Shown: in pieces, positions 30,341 through 42,220 of the stretch
How positions within the stretch are numbered: the first letter of the stretch is position 1
Layout: every line of letters starts with the position of its first letter
Source: Colocasia esculenta
Taxonomy: Eukaryota; Streptophyta; Magnoliopsida; Alismatales; Araceae
Assembly (NCBI GenBank): GCA_014218235.1
Contig: CM024766.1
Location: 49,007,359-49,071,358 of the forward strand
Length of the DNA stretch: 64,000 nucleotides
Reading direction: 5' to 3'
Translations under genes and position numbers: made by a program
Notes under the pieces: model-generated
Database searches by the model: none
The model's input: only the letters and a program-made list of their open reading frames with translations
Told to the model about the DNA's origin: nothing

Positions 30341-32698
30341 CTACTCAAACAACTGAGGATATTTCTTTTTCATTGCATCCTCAAGCTCCCAAGTAGCCTC
30401 CTCTCGCGAGAAGTTACGCCATAAGACTTTTACTGACGCAATGCTCTTGTTTCGGAGATGTTGAACCTTCCGATCAAGAATAGCTACTGGTTGCTCTACA
30501 TAAGAAAGATCTGGCTGGATCTCCACTGGCTCATGGCTAATAACATGAGACGGATCTCTGACATACTTCCTGAGCATAGATACGTGGAAAACAGGATGAA
30601 CGCTAGCCAAAGCTGGAGGTAAAGCTAGCTCATATGCCACGTTGCCCAATCGTCGGAGAATCTCATACGGGCCAATGAACCTAGGGCTCAACTTACTATG
30701 CCTGCCAAATCTAACTACACCTCGCGTAGGCGAAATCTTTAAAAAGACATGCTCACCTACTTCGAACTCTAGATCCTTCCTCCTGTTGTCGGCATAACTC
30801 TTTTGCCTATCCTGTGCCGCAACAAGTCTCTTCCTAATGAGCTGGACCTTATCCGAAGTCTCCTGAACTAACTCCGGACCGATCAACTGCCTATCACCGG
30901 TCTCCTCCCAACATAAAGGAGATCTGCAAGGCCTACCATATAAAGCCTCAAATGGAGCCATGCCAATGCTCGCATGAAAACTGTTGTTATATGCAAACTC
31001 CACTAGAGGTAAATGGCGCTCCCAATCATCCTTCCAATCCAGCACACAAGCCCTCAACATATCCTCAAGCGTCTGGATAGTCCTCTCGGACTGTCCATCT
31101 GTCTGGGGATGAAATGCTGAACTGAGCTTCAGCTCCGAACCTAACGCATCCTGAAGACCCTTCCACAGCCTCGAAGTAAATCTCGGATCTCGATCCGAAA
31201 TAATAGACTTCGGTACTCCATGCAATCTAATAATACTACTAACATACAGTCTAGCTAAACTCTCTACTGACTGCTTCTTCTTCATAGGCAAGAAATGCGC
31301 AGTCTTCGAGAATCGATCTACTACTACCCAAATCGAGTCATTACCTCGTCTAGATCGAGGCAAACCCGTAACAAAATCCATAGTGACAGCTTCCCACTTC
31401 CAAACTGGGATCTCCATCTTCTGCATAAGACCAGATGGTCGCTGCCGCTCGGCCTTCACTTGCTGGCATACTAGACATCTAGACACAAACTCGGCTACAT
31501 CTTTCTTCATGCCAGACCACCAAAATGATCTCTTTAAATCCTGGTACATCTTAGTGTTACCCGGATGAATAGAGAATCTAGATCTATGAGCTTCTGCTAA
31601 AACATGCTCACGAACATCTACAACATCTGGAACACAGACACGATGATGGAATCTAATCACACCATCCTCATCACGAGCAATACCCGCTTTGCCCACTAAC
31701 TCTTGGAGTCTAGGGTCGGCTTTCTGATGCTCTATCACTTCATCTAACACTGATGACCTAATGGACAGCTGAGCCACAAAAGCTCGGCATAACAATGGCT
31801 CCAACTCGGTCATCGAACACGCTGCATCCTCCAACATCTTCCAGTCCTGCTGGAGAGACGACCTCTTTCTACTAAGGGCATCTGCTACGACATTCGCCTT
31901 TCCAGGATGATACTGGAGATCGAAGTCATAGTCCTTCAGGAATTCAATCCATCTTCTCTGTCTAAGGTTTAATTCTTTTTGGGAGAAAAGATACTTTAGG
32001 CTCTTGTGATCAGTGAACACCTCAAATCTGACACCATAAAGATAGTGCCTCCAGATCTTCAGTGCATGAACCACTGCCGCAAGCTCAAGATCATGAGTTG
32101 GATAGTTTCGCTCATGCTCTTTCAATTGCCTCGAAGCATATGCTACTACCCTTCCTTGCTGCATCAACACACAGCCAAGACCAATCCGAGATGCATCCGT
32201 GTAGATAGCAAAATCCTCTACACCACTCGGTAGAACTAACACAGGGGCCGATGTGAGTTTAGTCTTCAATAATTGAAAACTACTCTCACACTCCTCGGAC
32301 CAGACAAACTTCACTCCCTTCCTGGTCAGCTGAGTCAATGGGGCGGCGATGGATGAAAATCCCTCAATAAAGCGCCGATAATAACCCGCCAAACCAAGAA
32401 AACTCCGAATCTCTGAAGGAGTCTTGGGACTCTCCCAATCCATAACAGCCTGGACTTTCGCTGGGTCCACTGCTACACCAGCACCGGAGATAACATGCCC
32501 AAGGAAATGAACCTCGCGCATCCAAAAATCGCACTTGCTGAATTTTGCATACAGCTTGTGCTCACGAAGAACCTCTAACACTATCCTCAAATGCTGACGA
32601 TGTGTGGCCTCATCTGGAGAGTAGACCAGCACGTCATCGATGAAGACTACAACAAAACTATCTAGATAGGGTCTAAACACCCTGTTCATGAGATCCAT
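30341..32698 (-). pseudogene. pol: Gypsy-B pol: RT C-terminal half, RNase H, integrase, chromodomain-like end
   Basis: A 785-codon open stretch. The catalytic RT box FIDDVLVYS is at about 32618-32644. RNase H motifs are YTDASRIGLGCVL and FTDHKSLKYLF. The integrase zinc finger is HPGNTKMYQDLKRSFWW then CLVCQQVK. The D,D,E residues lie in VTMDFVTGLPRS, IISDRDPRFTS and TDGQSERTIQTLEDML. The GPY/F region is LSPRFIGPYEIL. The C-terminus (VKVLWRNFSREEATWE then a short acidic helix) resembles the chromodomain of plant Tekay chromoviruses, thought to guide insertion into heterochromatin. This part is intact; the defects lie upstream in RT and gag. Confidence 0.93.
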
Positions 32699-33752
32699 GA
32701 ACGCTGCAGGGCGTTGGTTAGACCAAACGGAAGGACCAAAAACTCATAATGTCCATAACGGGTTCTAAATGCCGTCTTGGACACATCCTCACTCCTAATC
32801 CTCAACTGATGATAGCCAGAACGCAAATCAATCTTAGAAAAGACCGATGCATTCTGTAGTTGATCAAACAAATCATCAATCCGAGGTAAGGGATACCTGT
32901 TCTTTACCGTCACCTGGTTTAGCTTCTATAATCAATGCATAACCGAAGTGACCCATCCTTCTTCTTGACGAACAAGACAGGTGCGCCCCAAGGGGAAACG
33001 CTAGGGCGAATAAATCCCTTATCTAACAAATCCTGCAACTGCTTCCTTAACTCAGCTAATTCCGCAGGTGCCATCCGATAAGGTGCCTTCGAGATAGGAG
33101 AGATGCCTGGAAGCAACTCTAGAGTGAACTCTATCTCTCTAGCTGGTGGCAATCCAGATAAATCGTCAGGAAAGACATCTGGATACTCCCGCACTACATC
33201 TATCTCGGCAAGAGTAAGTGACTCATCAGCCTTGGGTATTAAAACCACACTGGCAAGAAATGCGTCACAACCCTTGTTCACCATTCTCATTGCCCTCATG
33301 GCCGAGATGACAAACTTTCCCGCTAGGTTCCTCGGCAAAGGATGAGAAAATTCATCCTCGCCAGGAATGCGGAAAACAATCTTCTTCCCACGACAATCTA
33401 CCAATGCATAGTGCTCCTCTAGCCAATCCAGACCAAGAATAGCATCATAGTCCTTCATCTTAAGCAAGAAGAAACACCCTTCTAGGACTCTATCCTCAAT
33501 GCACACCGGTAAAGACGGAATACACTTCCTAGTCGATACCGTACCCGCAGGTGTATGCACAGACAAAGGGACTTCTAAATCCTCAGACTCTAACCCTGAC
33601 TCTAAAGCTAGCTGCCTAGCAAAACGCTCGGAAATGAACGAGTGAGTAGCACCCGTATCGAACAAAACCCGAGCATGCACACCTAAGAACAAAACTGTAC
33701 CTTCGGTGACATGATCTGCCTGCTCGGCATCCTCACGAGCCAACGCAAACAC
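32699..33752 (-). pseudogene. pol: Gypsy-B protease and N-terminal reverse transcriptase
   Basis: Protease motif LFDTGATHSFIS (about 33630-33665) and DYDAILGLDWL, then the RT start APYRMAPAELAELRKQL, WGAPVLFVKKKDGS and LCIDYR. One base is missing near 32925, ending the frame at 32919. RT continues in another frame (32686-32913) with NRYPLPRIDDLFDQL, FSKIDLRSGYHQL and LPFGLTNA. A second shift near 32710 then brings the reading back to the large frame. Two single-base lesions in RT inactivate this copy, if they are real. Confidence 0.9.
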
Positions 33753-34468
33753 TCGAGCTGGGAGCTCGAGGTCTCCCTGGTCGTCCTGTCGCTGGCGCTG
33801 CTGCTGCTGCTACTGGGGCTGGCCCCCGCTGGGCTCCCTGTTGAAGCCTCGGACAATCCTTAATCTTATGATCACTGCTCCCGCACTTTAAGCACTTTCC
33901 TGCTACCAGCCAACACTCCGAACCGCCATGTGCCCTCCCGCAATGAGGACACTCCTTCTTACCACTAGGGGAACGTTGAGAGGATACCTGACCACTGCCT
34001 GATGCCACAGGACGCTGCGGTGACTGGAAAGTCGCCTTCTTCCTCTCCTGCCTCTGGAAAGGAGCTGCTGGCCTCTTTTGGGAAGCCTTCTTCTCCTCCA
34101 GGTACTGCTCCATCTCCCCTTCCTAACGACATGCCGCGCTGAGCGCCTGCTCGAGAGTACGATGGTCGAAAGCCACAACCTCGTCCTCAGTGATGGTTTC
34201 AGACCCATCACGAATTTCTTCGCCTTCCTGCGCTCATCAGCTACAATATGAGGGGCGTACTTTGATAGCTCGGCAAACCTGGCCTCGTACTCCAGTACGG
34301 TCATGGAGCCCTGAGTCAACGAGAGGAACTCCTGCTCCATCTTGTCCTGGATGTGCTCCGGAACAAACTTGGCTCGGAAGAGCCTCACGAACTCGTCCCA
34401 TCCGACTTCCACGGCACCATCCTCGAACCGAGTACGTAACAACGAGGACCACCAACATCGGCTCGCTC
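33753..34468 (-). pseudogene. gag: Gypsy-B gag, exon 3 (capsid end and zinc knuckles)
   Basis: Read from the proposed acceptor at 34469. The capsid half has ASRCWWSSLLRTRFED, FRAKFVPEHIQDKMEQEFL, YEARFAELSKYAPH and KFVMGLKPSLRTRL. After that a one-base shift near 34190 moves the text to another frame, where a TAG lies at about 34125. The nucleocapsid part (33733-34113) has two CCHC knuckles, CPHCGRAHGGSEC and CLKCGSSDHKIKDC. The exon as it stands is one base out of phase with exon 2, so a small indel near the acceptor is also needed. Confidence 0.8.
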
Positions 34469-34545
34469 CTGCCAAAACCATCCATAAGAACTAACCAACC
34501 TAATTTATACTTAAAGTAATAATCAATAGCTTAGATTACACATAC
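34469..34545 (-). other. Intron 2 of Gypsy-B gag (77 bp, GT-AG)
   Basis: Minus strand: ATGCTACAG|GTATGTGTAATC ... GGTTTTGGCAG|GAGCGAGCC. Without removal a stop follows four codons after MLQ. With removal MLQ joins the ASRCWW motif, as in the uninterrupted gag of Gypsy-A (FQL then ARSWW). AT-rich body and 77 bp fit a short plant intron. The next nearer AG would leave only 55 bp. Confidence 0.7.
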
Positions 34546-34746
34546 CTGTAGCATATAGGTGGCTAAAGTGACCTTGTCATCCTCAGCACACCTAATGGCC
34601 CGGAAGATCTTCTCAATCTCCCTCATCCAGTTCTCAGCCAATAATGGATCGCTCTCCCCCTTAAAAGAAGGTGGCGACATCCTCTTGAACCTTTCCATGA
34701 TGGAGGGTCCACCATGGTCAGCCTGGGGAACTGGTACCTGAGCCTG
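34546..34746 (-). pseudogene. gag: Gypsy-B gag, exon 2
   Basis: Open in one frame for all 67 codons between the two predicted introns. It encodes the conserved start of the Ty3-type capsid: MERFKRMSPPSFKGESDPL, AENWMREIEKIFRAIRC and DDKVTLATYMLQ. No start codon is needed because it is phase 0 on both sides. No matching sequence is found in the frame of the flanking ORFs, so splicing is the only simple way to join it to the rest of gag. Confidence 0.8.
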
Positions 34747-34827
34747 CTACAACAAGCAACAAAATTAACATATATAACATAACATCATGCAATTAAAATA
34801 CAGACTACTTTATCTTATTATTCTAAC
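34747..34827 (-). other. Intron 1 of Gypsy-B gag (81 bp, GT-AG)
   Basis: Minus strand: GAGGCTCAG|GTTAGAATAATAAG ... TTGCTTGTTGTAG|CAGGCTCAGG. Phase 0. The body is strongly AT-rich with a T-rich 3' end. Reading through gives V-R-I-I-R-stop. Removal joins exon 1 and exon 2 in frame. Confidence 0.75.
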
Positions 34828-35052
34828 CTGAGCCTCCAACTGGGCCTGGAGTGCAGCCTGAGTGTGGGCCTGCGTTTGCATGGCCTGCACCAAACCCTGC
34901 ATGAAAACTCCATAGTCTACTGGTGGCGGTGGAGGAAGTACAGGACCCTGAGGTGCAGGGGCCTGCTGCTCACCCTGATCCTCACGCCGAGGCTCATCTC
35001 TCCTCTGCTCGCCATCACGAGCAGGAACACCACGCCTACCACGCGAAGCCAT
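34828..35052 (-). pseudogene. gag: Gypsy-B gag, exon 1 (N-terminus)
   Basis: Starts at ATG 35052 (MASRGRRGVPARDGE); a second ATG three codons upstream (35061) is possible. The N-terminal arm is rich in Arg, Glu, Gln and Pro, with a PPPPPVDYGVFMQGL segment and Gln/Ala helix repeats (QTQAHTQAALQAQLEAQ), typical of chromovirus Gag N-termini. It is followed directly by the donor of intron 1. Confidence 0.8.
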
Positions 35053-35183
35053 ATCCTGCAAAATGGATTAATCACCATTTAGAACTATCTAAATTCTAAC
35101 TAATTACTTATCTATGTGGACATCTACACTGACTTAGTATACAATGAAGATGATGGTATATGCATATTTATGTACAATTTCAG

Positions 35184-35199
35184 CCTGGCTCTGATACCA
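35184..35199 (-). other. Primer-binding site of Gypsy-B
   Basis: Minus strand TGGTATCAGAGCCAGG, six bases after the LTR: a 16-base match to the 3' end of plant initiator tRNA-Met, the longest in the window. Confidence 0.9.
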
Positions 35200-35204
35200 A
35201 TCTC

Positions 35205-38183
35205 TGTAACGACCCTCTCATATCGGTACGGTTCCACCAACCCACGTCGATATAAAAGGTATCACTACAGTGGGACATTTACCCAACACTAGTACGATAG
35301 GCTGAAACATACACAAATATATATTATATCTCATGACAGCGGAATTTAAAGAACTGAAAAGAAATTTTATTCCATCATCCACATTCTATCCACAGTCCGT
35401 ATAGAAGGAAAGAGAGCTAACTATTCATAACTGAAATACAACAAATACATTGTCCACATGAGACTACGCAGAGTCTTTATTACATACTATGAATTAATGG
35501 AAAAGTACAATGCTAACTCCACAACACTCTCTCCTACTCTCGCTCCGAGTCGCTCCTAACGATCTCCTCGGAAGAAGTAGAAACGTCTGCACCTGTACGC
35601 CGAAGCAAGAATGAGTTCAAAAGAACTCAACAAGTAACACCAGCACACTAAACATACATGCATCGAGTAATATCCATACTCTTAAGCTACATCATTTACA
35701 CATAATGCATGGAAGTGACAATTTCTCAAATAAAAGTCTATTCATGATTTCTACACATTTTCACAGAGGATTTGGTTTTTTATATACAATAAGCAAATCC
35801 TATCACATGATTTCTACACTTTTCACTATGCTAAACTGATTTCATTCATAAGCCACATGTTGGTCATTTTACACAATATTTACACATTTCATAACAATTA
35901 ATTTAACATGAATTCTAAGGCAATTGTACACATAGATAACATATTCATATTAGTGAAAAGCTCGCTGTTTTACTACTATCATGTCACATTCATAAGAAAC
36001 TTATCATTTTGCATGCTTTCATAAAAATTTTATGAACACATATTCACTTACACAGGTTCACAATTTACACATTTTCACTTTCACTTAAACACAATTTCAC
36101 TTTCACTTAATGCCGTGACACATAGCCCAAACCACTTTAGAAGGACACACACTGATCACATCACATATCAATCACCTAGGCATTCCAGTGATCAATCTTA
36201 GTTACTGCGCAGAACCGGGAGAAGCACTCTCCACCCTAACCAGCGATACTTGTTCGCCTCCAGGATTTAATCCCAATGCCCATGGGACATCACACACTTT
36301 GAACTTTCCCGTGGGGACTTTACCACAGTACAGTTCCTCAGCCCTCTAAGGTAGCAGTGTCACACATTGGCACATTAATACATTTTCTCAATTTTAACAC
36401 ATTCTAAACACAACATAATCACACATTCATCTCATGTTCACACATTTACATTCTTCAGTATTACCTAGCATGGTACTACTGTTTTCAGTATTAATCAGAT
36501 TTTTACAACAATCCTAATCATGCTGAAATTTTTGCATAATTAAACATTTATCATATTAGCATGTATTAACCATTAATACTTAACATAAAACAAGTTTATA
36601 TAGCTACTGTCATCTGTTCAGTACAGAAATTTAACCAGAAATTCATCATAGTTTAACTATCATGCATACCAAATTTTGCATTTTTCTGAGTTACACATAT
36701 TTTCTGAAAATTCTAACAGTGATGATATCAATAGTAAAAATAGTCAAACTGATACCATTTTTCATTATTCGGATTCACAATTTATTTCATACATGAATAC
36801 TGACAGTACAAATTCTATCACAAAATTCAGGGATTTAACTAGTTTCGCAAAAATTCTTAGCTTTTATGCATTGAATAGACATGTTAACTATTTTTCAGTC
36901 CAGAAAATTTAATAAACTGTACAGATATTATAAATTGCTCAAATTTTTATATCATGCATCAGATCTTATGAACAATGTACAGAAAATTTATGACACTAAA
37001 TTTCTACACATAATTCATAAACGACATTTTCCAAGAATTTACATTCTATTGGTAACACATTCCAAAAATTCTAATAATTAGTGAACATTACAAAAATGCA
37101 CAAAAACTCACAGTACACCCAAACATATATTTACATATCATATAAAATTTTTACCGTATATCCTCATGCGGAAAAACTCGAAAATTAGTTCATATAAGGA
37201 CAGACTTGCTCACTGTTGCAGTCTGAAGAACTCGACGGCAAGGGGTGGCCGTCTATAGGTTAACGGCATTAGATGATGCCGCCAACACATGATATTAGCG
37301 GCAAGGGATCTTGCCGTTAATATCCTGTCTGCAGAACACAGACTGAAAGCCAATAATTCACTTGAAAGGGGGGTTCCAGGACACGAGAAAAATCTGAGAA
37401 AATCCTGGGACATACTAGACACATGTAGGGTTAATGTGTATGGGGTACTTGCCTTCTGTAAAATCTACCGACGATGATTTAAGCCGGAGAAGCCCTCCTC
37501 GGCCTGTGCCAAAGAGTCTCCAAATCTCTCCTTCTTCGGATCTTCTGATGATCTTCACAGCACACCAGCGTGGGGAGTCGTTCCCGGATGTTCAAGGTCG
37601 ACACCAGTTGATGCAGATCGCCAGACGAAGCCTCCCGAAGCCGGATCTTTCAGATTCAAGTTAGGGTTTTTGCACAGAAAAGAGAGGTTTTTGACTCAAG
37701 AGCCAAAGGGATGGATCTGGCCGAAAATTGGATATTATAAAGGGTTGGGGGTCGGATCGGTTAAAGGGCAAGTCTCAAAGCCGTTGGGAAGGGTTTCCAA
37801 ACAAGAGGCTAATTTCCGGAGGCGTTTCCGGATCTGAAAACGTAACAGATCTGGGATATTGGCGTCCATATCCATGGTCGCCTATCCACAAATGGGCGTC
37901 CATCGATATTGCCGCCTACCCCTGGTCAGCGTCAGCCGATGTGGACGCCGACTGGTCGACAAAACTCACTTTATTTATGCAAAATTTATAATACTACACA
38001 CTAATATATATATATATATATATATACATATATGTACTTGAATATACTATGTACATTTCAATAATACTAATTCGTACAATTTATATCAATAAATACTTAT
38101 ACACAATAATCATACATCAATAGTATACACTTACACACACATACATATACTTAACGAACAAGGTGAAAGTCAAGGGCCTTACA
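35205..38183 (-). mobile_element. Gypsy-B 5' LTR
   Basis: Minus-strand start TGTAAGG at 38183, end GTCGTTACA at 35205. U3 carries (TA)n (38004-38033) and a GC-rich block at about 37860-37970. The TATA candidate is at 37732-37739; the RNA would then begin in the aaaaaccctaactt region at about 37670. Followed by the PBS and gag. Confidence 0.93.
37732..37739 (-). promoter_or_regulatory. TATA box of Gypsy-B 5' LTR
   Basis: Minus-strand TATAATAT in CCCTTTATAATATCC, about 450 bp inside the LTR. The only good TATA outside the (TA)n tract. Confidence 0.5.
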
Positions 38184-38530
38184 TATCCCCTACCCAAGGA
38201 ATTCAAAGGTTTGGTGTTAAAGGAAAGCTAAGTCCTAGATTCATCGGTCCTTTTGAAGTGCTCACAAGGGTTGGTAAAGTTGGGTATCGACTGGCGTTTC
38301 CCCCAAGCCTAGCATCCGTACACAATGTGATCCATGTCTCTATCCTCAGAAAATATGTGTACAATCCTACTCACATCATTCTCCATGAGAACTTGGTACA
38401 GAACAATGACATGACTTATAAGGAAAAGCCAATCAAGATATTGGAACGAAAGGTACAACAACTCAGGAACCGTCCCATTCATGTGGTCAAAGTTCTATGG
38501 AATAACCATGGAGTAGAAGAAGCCACATGA
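38184..38530 (+). pseudogene. Gypsy-A integrase, C-terminal part with chromodomain-like end
   Basis: Resumes the frame interrupted at 27317. GKLSPRFIGPFEVLTRVG is the GPY/F region. FPPSLASVHNVIHVSILRKY and VQQLRNRPIHVVKVLW follow. The chromodomain core is cut by TGA right after EEAT (38528-38530). In Gypsy-B the equivalent text continues WELED..., so this copy is truncated there. Confidence 0.88.
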
Positions 38531-38607
38531 GAATCATCAGGCGAAACTGTCCCGACATTTTGGTAAGACATTCTCTCCATTATGGTCATGCGAATTTGGG
38601 GACCAAA

Positions 38608-38627
38608 TTCTTATAAGAGGGGGAGGA
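38608..38627 (+). promoter_or_regulatory. Polypurine tract of Gypsy-A
   Basis: Purine run aagagggggagga immediately before the LTR start TGTAGCAACCC. Confidence 0.8.
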
Positions 38628-39026
38628 TGTAGCAACCCAATAATTTTAAATGAAGAAATAAATAGCAATATTAAAGAAAATAATTTAATTAAAACCCAAT
38701 AAAACAACAGGAAGTAATGGGCTTGGTAAAATAGATCATATAAAAGTTATTGGGCCAAAATAGGAGTATGGATTCTAGAATAAAGAGAATATACTCAAAA
38801 ATTCGTAACCCAAATGCTACCAAAATTGAAAAGGGGCAAGGAAATCAATTATATAGTTAGAATGCACTCAAATTGGACTCCAAAACCGACCCTCATTGGC
38901 TAGGTATGAAATTGAGACCCAACCTAACCCAATTAGAAGGAACAATGGTAGGAAGGTTGAAGAATACAAGGAAATTCAGAGTTTAATATAAGTTAAAGTT
39001 GTATTAGGACTTAACAAAGCTAGATC

Positions 39027-39034
39027 TATAAAAA
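39027..39034 (+). promoter_or_regulatory. TATA box of Gypsy-A 3' LTR
   Basis: TATAAAAA in agatctataaaaacaccc, about 400 bp into the LTR. Confidence 0.6.
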
Positions 39035-39879
39035 CACCCCAAATCCTTCGTGTCCGGCCCTAATGCTCTACAGAGGAGTTCTTGGACGAGAAGAGGAGGC
39101 CACAGGAGGAGGGAACCGCGGGGAGATAGAAGCTTGAATCTCTACACCCTGCTCTTCGCGTCCAGAAAACCATAGAAGTTACATCAAGCAAAAAGTAGGG
39201 ATTCTCATAATAAAGATGAACCAAACTCATACCATCGTGTAGATCATCATGTCTAGTTTCTTTGGCACTTGTTTTGCCTAATTTTCATCAAGCATGCTAC
39301 GAGTTATAAGTGTTTTCCCAACATCATGCAAGTCTAGGGCTTTTCGTGTTCATACTATTTTACACGCCTACTAAGACAAAATAGATTCGGTCCAAAGGCA
39401 TAGTTCTCTTCTATTCATCGTCCCCTACAACTTTCATGTTCACAGCTTTGTCCCAAGAGCCCTAGCTTTCGAGTTATAAGCCATGCATGTAAGATCGCTT
39501 CATGTTTTATTGTTCTCGGTCTGAACGTTGAATCGCGACCGACACATACGGCACATTTCTTCGACTAGTATCGCGAAAAATGAGACCATCGCGATTACCT
39601 TAAAGGCGACCACCCATGTCGTCATGTTTTAGTTTGGTTCGGGCAAATACCGTTGCGTGAAACTATGTTCCCTCTTGTTGTCAGAAGATGTCTGAACCGC
39701 GACCACCACTGTCATTGCATATTTGGATTGTTTCCAGCTTTTGTGTTATTTCAAAAATAGAGTTGTGCATGAACGCGTTGGACCTTGCCGTCGTGATTCT
39801 GCCCCGATTACCATGAATGTGTCGAACCTGTACATCGCGTCTCTGTGTCACCAAATCGATTCACTCTTACTAGTTACCG

Positions 39880-40060
39880 TAAACGTGATAGCCAACATCG
39901 TCGTGGTTCTATCATGAGTCGATGTACAAGAGTTGAAGTTCAAGAATAGATGTAGTTAAACGTGTTAGCCAACATCGTCATATTTCTGTCATGAGTCAAT
40001 GTTGTTAAACGCGTCAGCCAACGTCGTCGCGTTTCTGTCAGGAATCGATCTTGTTAAATG
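39880..40060 (+). repeat. Imperfect ~55 bp tandem repeat in Gypsy-A 3' LTR
   Basis: Three copies of gttaaacg(t/c)g followed by agccaac(a/g)tcgtc and ttctgtca(t/g)gag at about 39885, 39955 and 40003, with a short spacer after the first. Confidence 0.7.
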
Positions 40061-41062
40061 CTACCATTAGACCAGTCGTGATTTAACTGTGTGCTTCTAG
40101 TAGTTTTGTATTTCTGTTTAATTTGATTATTTAAGCTTTTTAAGCATGATTATACCATGTAACACTGTGTGATGAACAGTAAATAACCATGTTAATTAAT
40201 CTTGCTATATTTCACATGTTTCTTTAATTAAAAGACATTGTGCACAACTATCATACGCTCTCTTGATTTCTTTCACATGCACACACAGAACGTTTATCTT
40301 TGCCATGAGACCATGCAGAAAATATAACAATAATATACCTAGTAACTTACTTCAATCATTGTACATCATTACCCCACGATAATAATGGCATTGTCTTCGT
40401 TTCTCACGTTGTTTTGGAATACCGTTACCGCCGCTCCACTGTTCTAGAATTCCTTTAGAACGTCGAGCAACTTCATTTCCTTACACACTACTCTCTTGAC
40501 AAGTTGGAACCTCTCTATTGAACATTCCGTTCTGGCAGACTAGGAACCTTTTGTTAAGACCTTCGTAAGACTTCGTACTCTGTGGATTCCCTCATGGAGA
40601 CCGAGCTGGTTGTACCCTAACACCCATAACACTTTTAGGGATCAGCATGATCCAAACGAACTTAGAACTTCTCTCTTATCTTGAGATCACACCAGACCTC
40701 TGAACCTGTTCATAACATGGCCAGCGGAAGGTTAGTGAAATCTATCTGACTGTCAACACCAATCATGTGTGTTGAGCAACTATTACTATCGCATGTTTAA
40801 CCGTCGCTTTATGTGCAATGACATATAGTTCCCATCTGTACTCTACACTTTCATCTATTCACATTCTCTCTACTTTCTCATCTGTTCATCAACTACCCTC
40901 GTCTATTCTTGGTACTCTTTATTGGCCATTTGACTGAATTATCAATGAAAGGTATTTGATTTCGTGTTATTTAATTGTCCAATGGTTGTTGTCTATTATA
41001 CGCTCTATACTCACTTATTTGCAACTACCTCACGTTCCGATATTCCGCATCGAGGCGTGACA

Positions 41063-42220
41063 TGTCTAGTGGTTGTAATCCTCCTGCAAGCTTGAAATGT
41101 TCAATCTTGACTTGCTGGCAGGTTAAACAATGTGCCACAAAGTCGGCCACATTCCTTTTCATATTTGGCCACCAATAAGACCTTTTTAGGTCCTGATACA
41201 TTTTATTTTGATCCAGGATGAATGGTGTACTTTGACTGATGAGCTTCTTTTACTAATTTCTTTTTGAGGTCTTCCAGGTCTAGTACACATGTTCTTCCTT
41301 GGAATAACATCCTTCCATCATATGCTAGGGAGAAATCCGGTCTATGTTCTAGCTTCTCTTTTATATCAACTAAGAAGGGATGTGCTACTTTCTTTTCTTT
41401 GATTTCAGTGAGTAGATCGAACTGTACCTTGAGGTTAGAAACCATGACTTGTTTCTCCTTCTTCCCCATGTTTAAATTTAAACTTGCAAATTGTTCTAGC
41501 AACTTCCATTCGCCCAACATCATACTAGCTTGCTTAGCTCCTAGTTGTCTACTTAGAGCATCTGCCACCACATTGGCTTTTCCTAGGTGATATTGAATGG
41601 AAAAGTCAAAGTCTTTGAGGTACTCTAACCACCTTCTTTGCCTCATGTTGAGTTCCTTCTGTGAGAAGAGATATTTCAGGCTCTTGTGGTCAGAAAAGAC
41701 TTTAAATTGTTCACCATAAATGTAGAGCCTCCATATTTTCAAGGCGAACACTACAACTGCTAATTTTAGGTCATGTACGGGATAATTTGCTTCGTGGGTT
41801 TTTAATTGTCTTGAGGCATATGCTATTACCCTTCCTTGTTGCATTAGGACAAATCCTAGACCTGTTCTAGAAGCATCTGAATATATCTCAACTCCTCCCT
41901 CTTCAGTCGATAGGGCGAGGACAGGAGTAGAGGTCAGACACTTCTTCAAGCTATTAAAGCTCTCTTTGCACTTATCAGTCCTCACATATGGATTTTCCTT
42001 CCGGGTCAACTTGGTTAATGGCACTGCAATCTTTGAGAAATCCTTTATGAATCTTCTGTAATACCCTGCTAATCCCAGAAAACTTCTGATCTCTGTGACA
42101 CTTGTCGATCTTTCCCACTTCAATACAGCCTCTACCTTTGATGGATCAAGAGTGATACCATCCTTGGTTACTACGTGTCCCAAAAAGGATACATCTTCTA
42201 GCCAAAACTCACACTTATTC
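41063..42220 (-). pseudogene. Gypsy-C pol: RT end, RNase H and integrase zinc finger
   Basis: Minus strand. From 42220: KCEFWLEDVSFLGHVVTKDG, EIRSFLGLAGYYRRFIKDFSK (RT end), then RNase H with YSDASRTGLGFVLMQ and FSDHKSLKYLFSQKELNMRQ. After HLGKANVVADALSR the integrase N-terminus begins (HPGSK at about 41205). A frame change there is followed by CLTCQQVK near 41110. At 41062 the Gypsy-A 3' LTR cuts it. The remaining integrase should lie left of the window. The RT part is cut at 42220 by element D and continues at 52725. Confidence 0.9.

Larger units (their letters stand above)
27318..38183 (-). mobile_element. Gypsy-B: complete chromovirus-like element inserted in Gypsy-A integrase
   Basis: LTRs of 2,978 and 2,979 bp start TGTAAGG and end GGGTCGTTACA (minus strand). 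The 5-bp duplication TATCC is at 27313-27317 and 38184-38188. Pol order is PR-RT-RH-IN with a chromodomain-like end, so Gypsy; the sequence resembles the Tekay/Del group. LTRs look about 99% identical. Gag appears to contain two introns. RT and gag carry frameshifts. Confidence 0.95.
38628..41062 (+). mobile_element. Gypsy-A 3' LTR (2,435 bp)
   Basis: Starts TGTAGCAACCC and ends GAGGCGTGACA, like the 5' LTR. TATA box at 39027-39034 (tctataaaaacacc). Several TCGCGA/GTCGTG motifs lie between 39500 and 40060. Relative to the 5' LTR it lacks about 613 bp after ggccatttgactg (about 40935). The next base belongs to Gypsy-C integrase. Confidence 0.87.
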
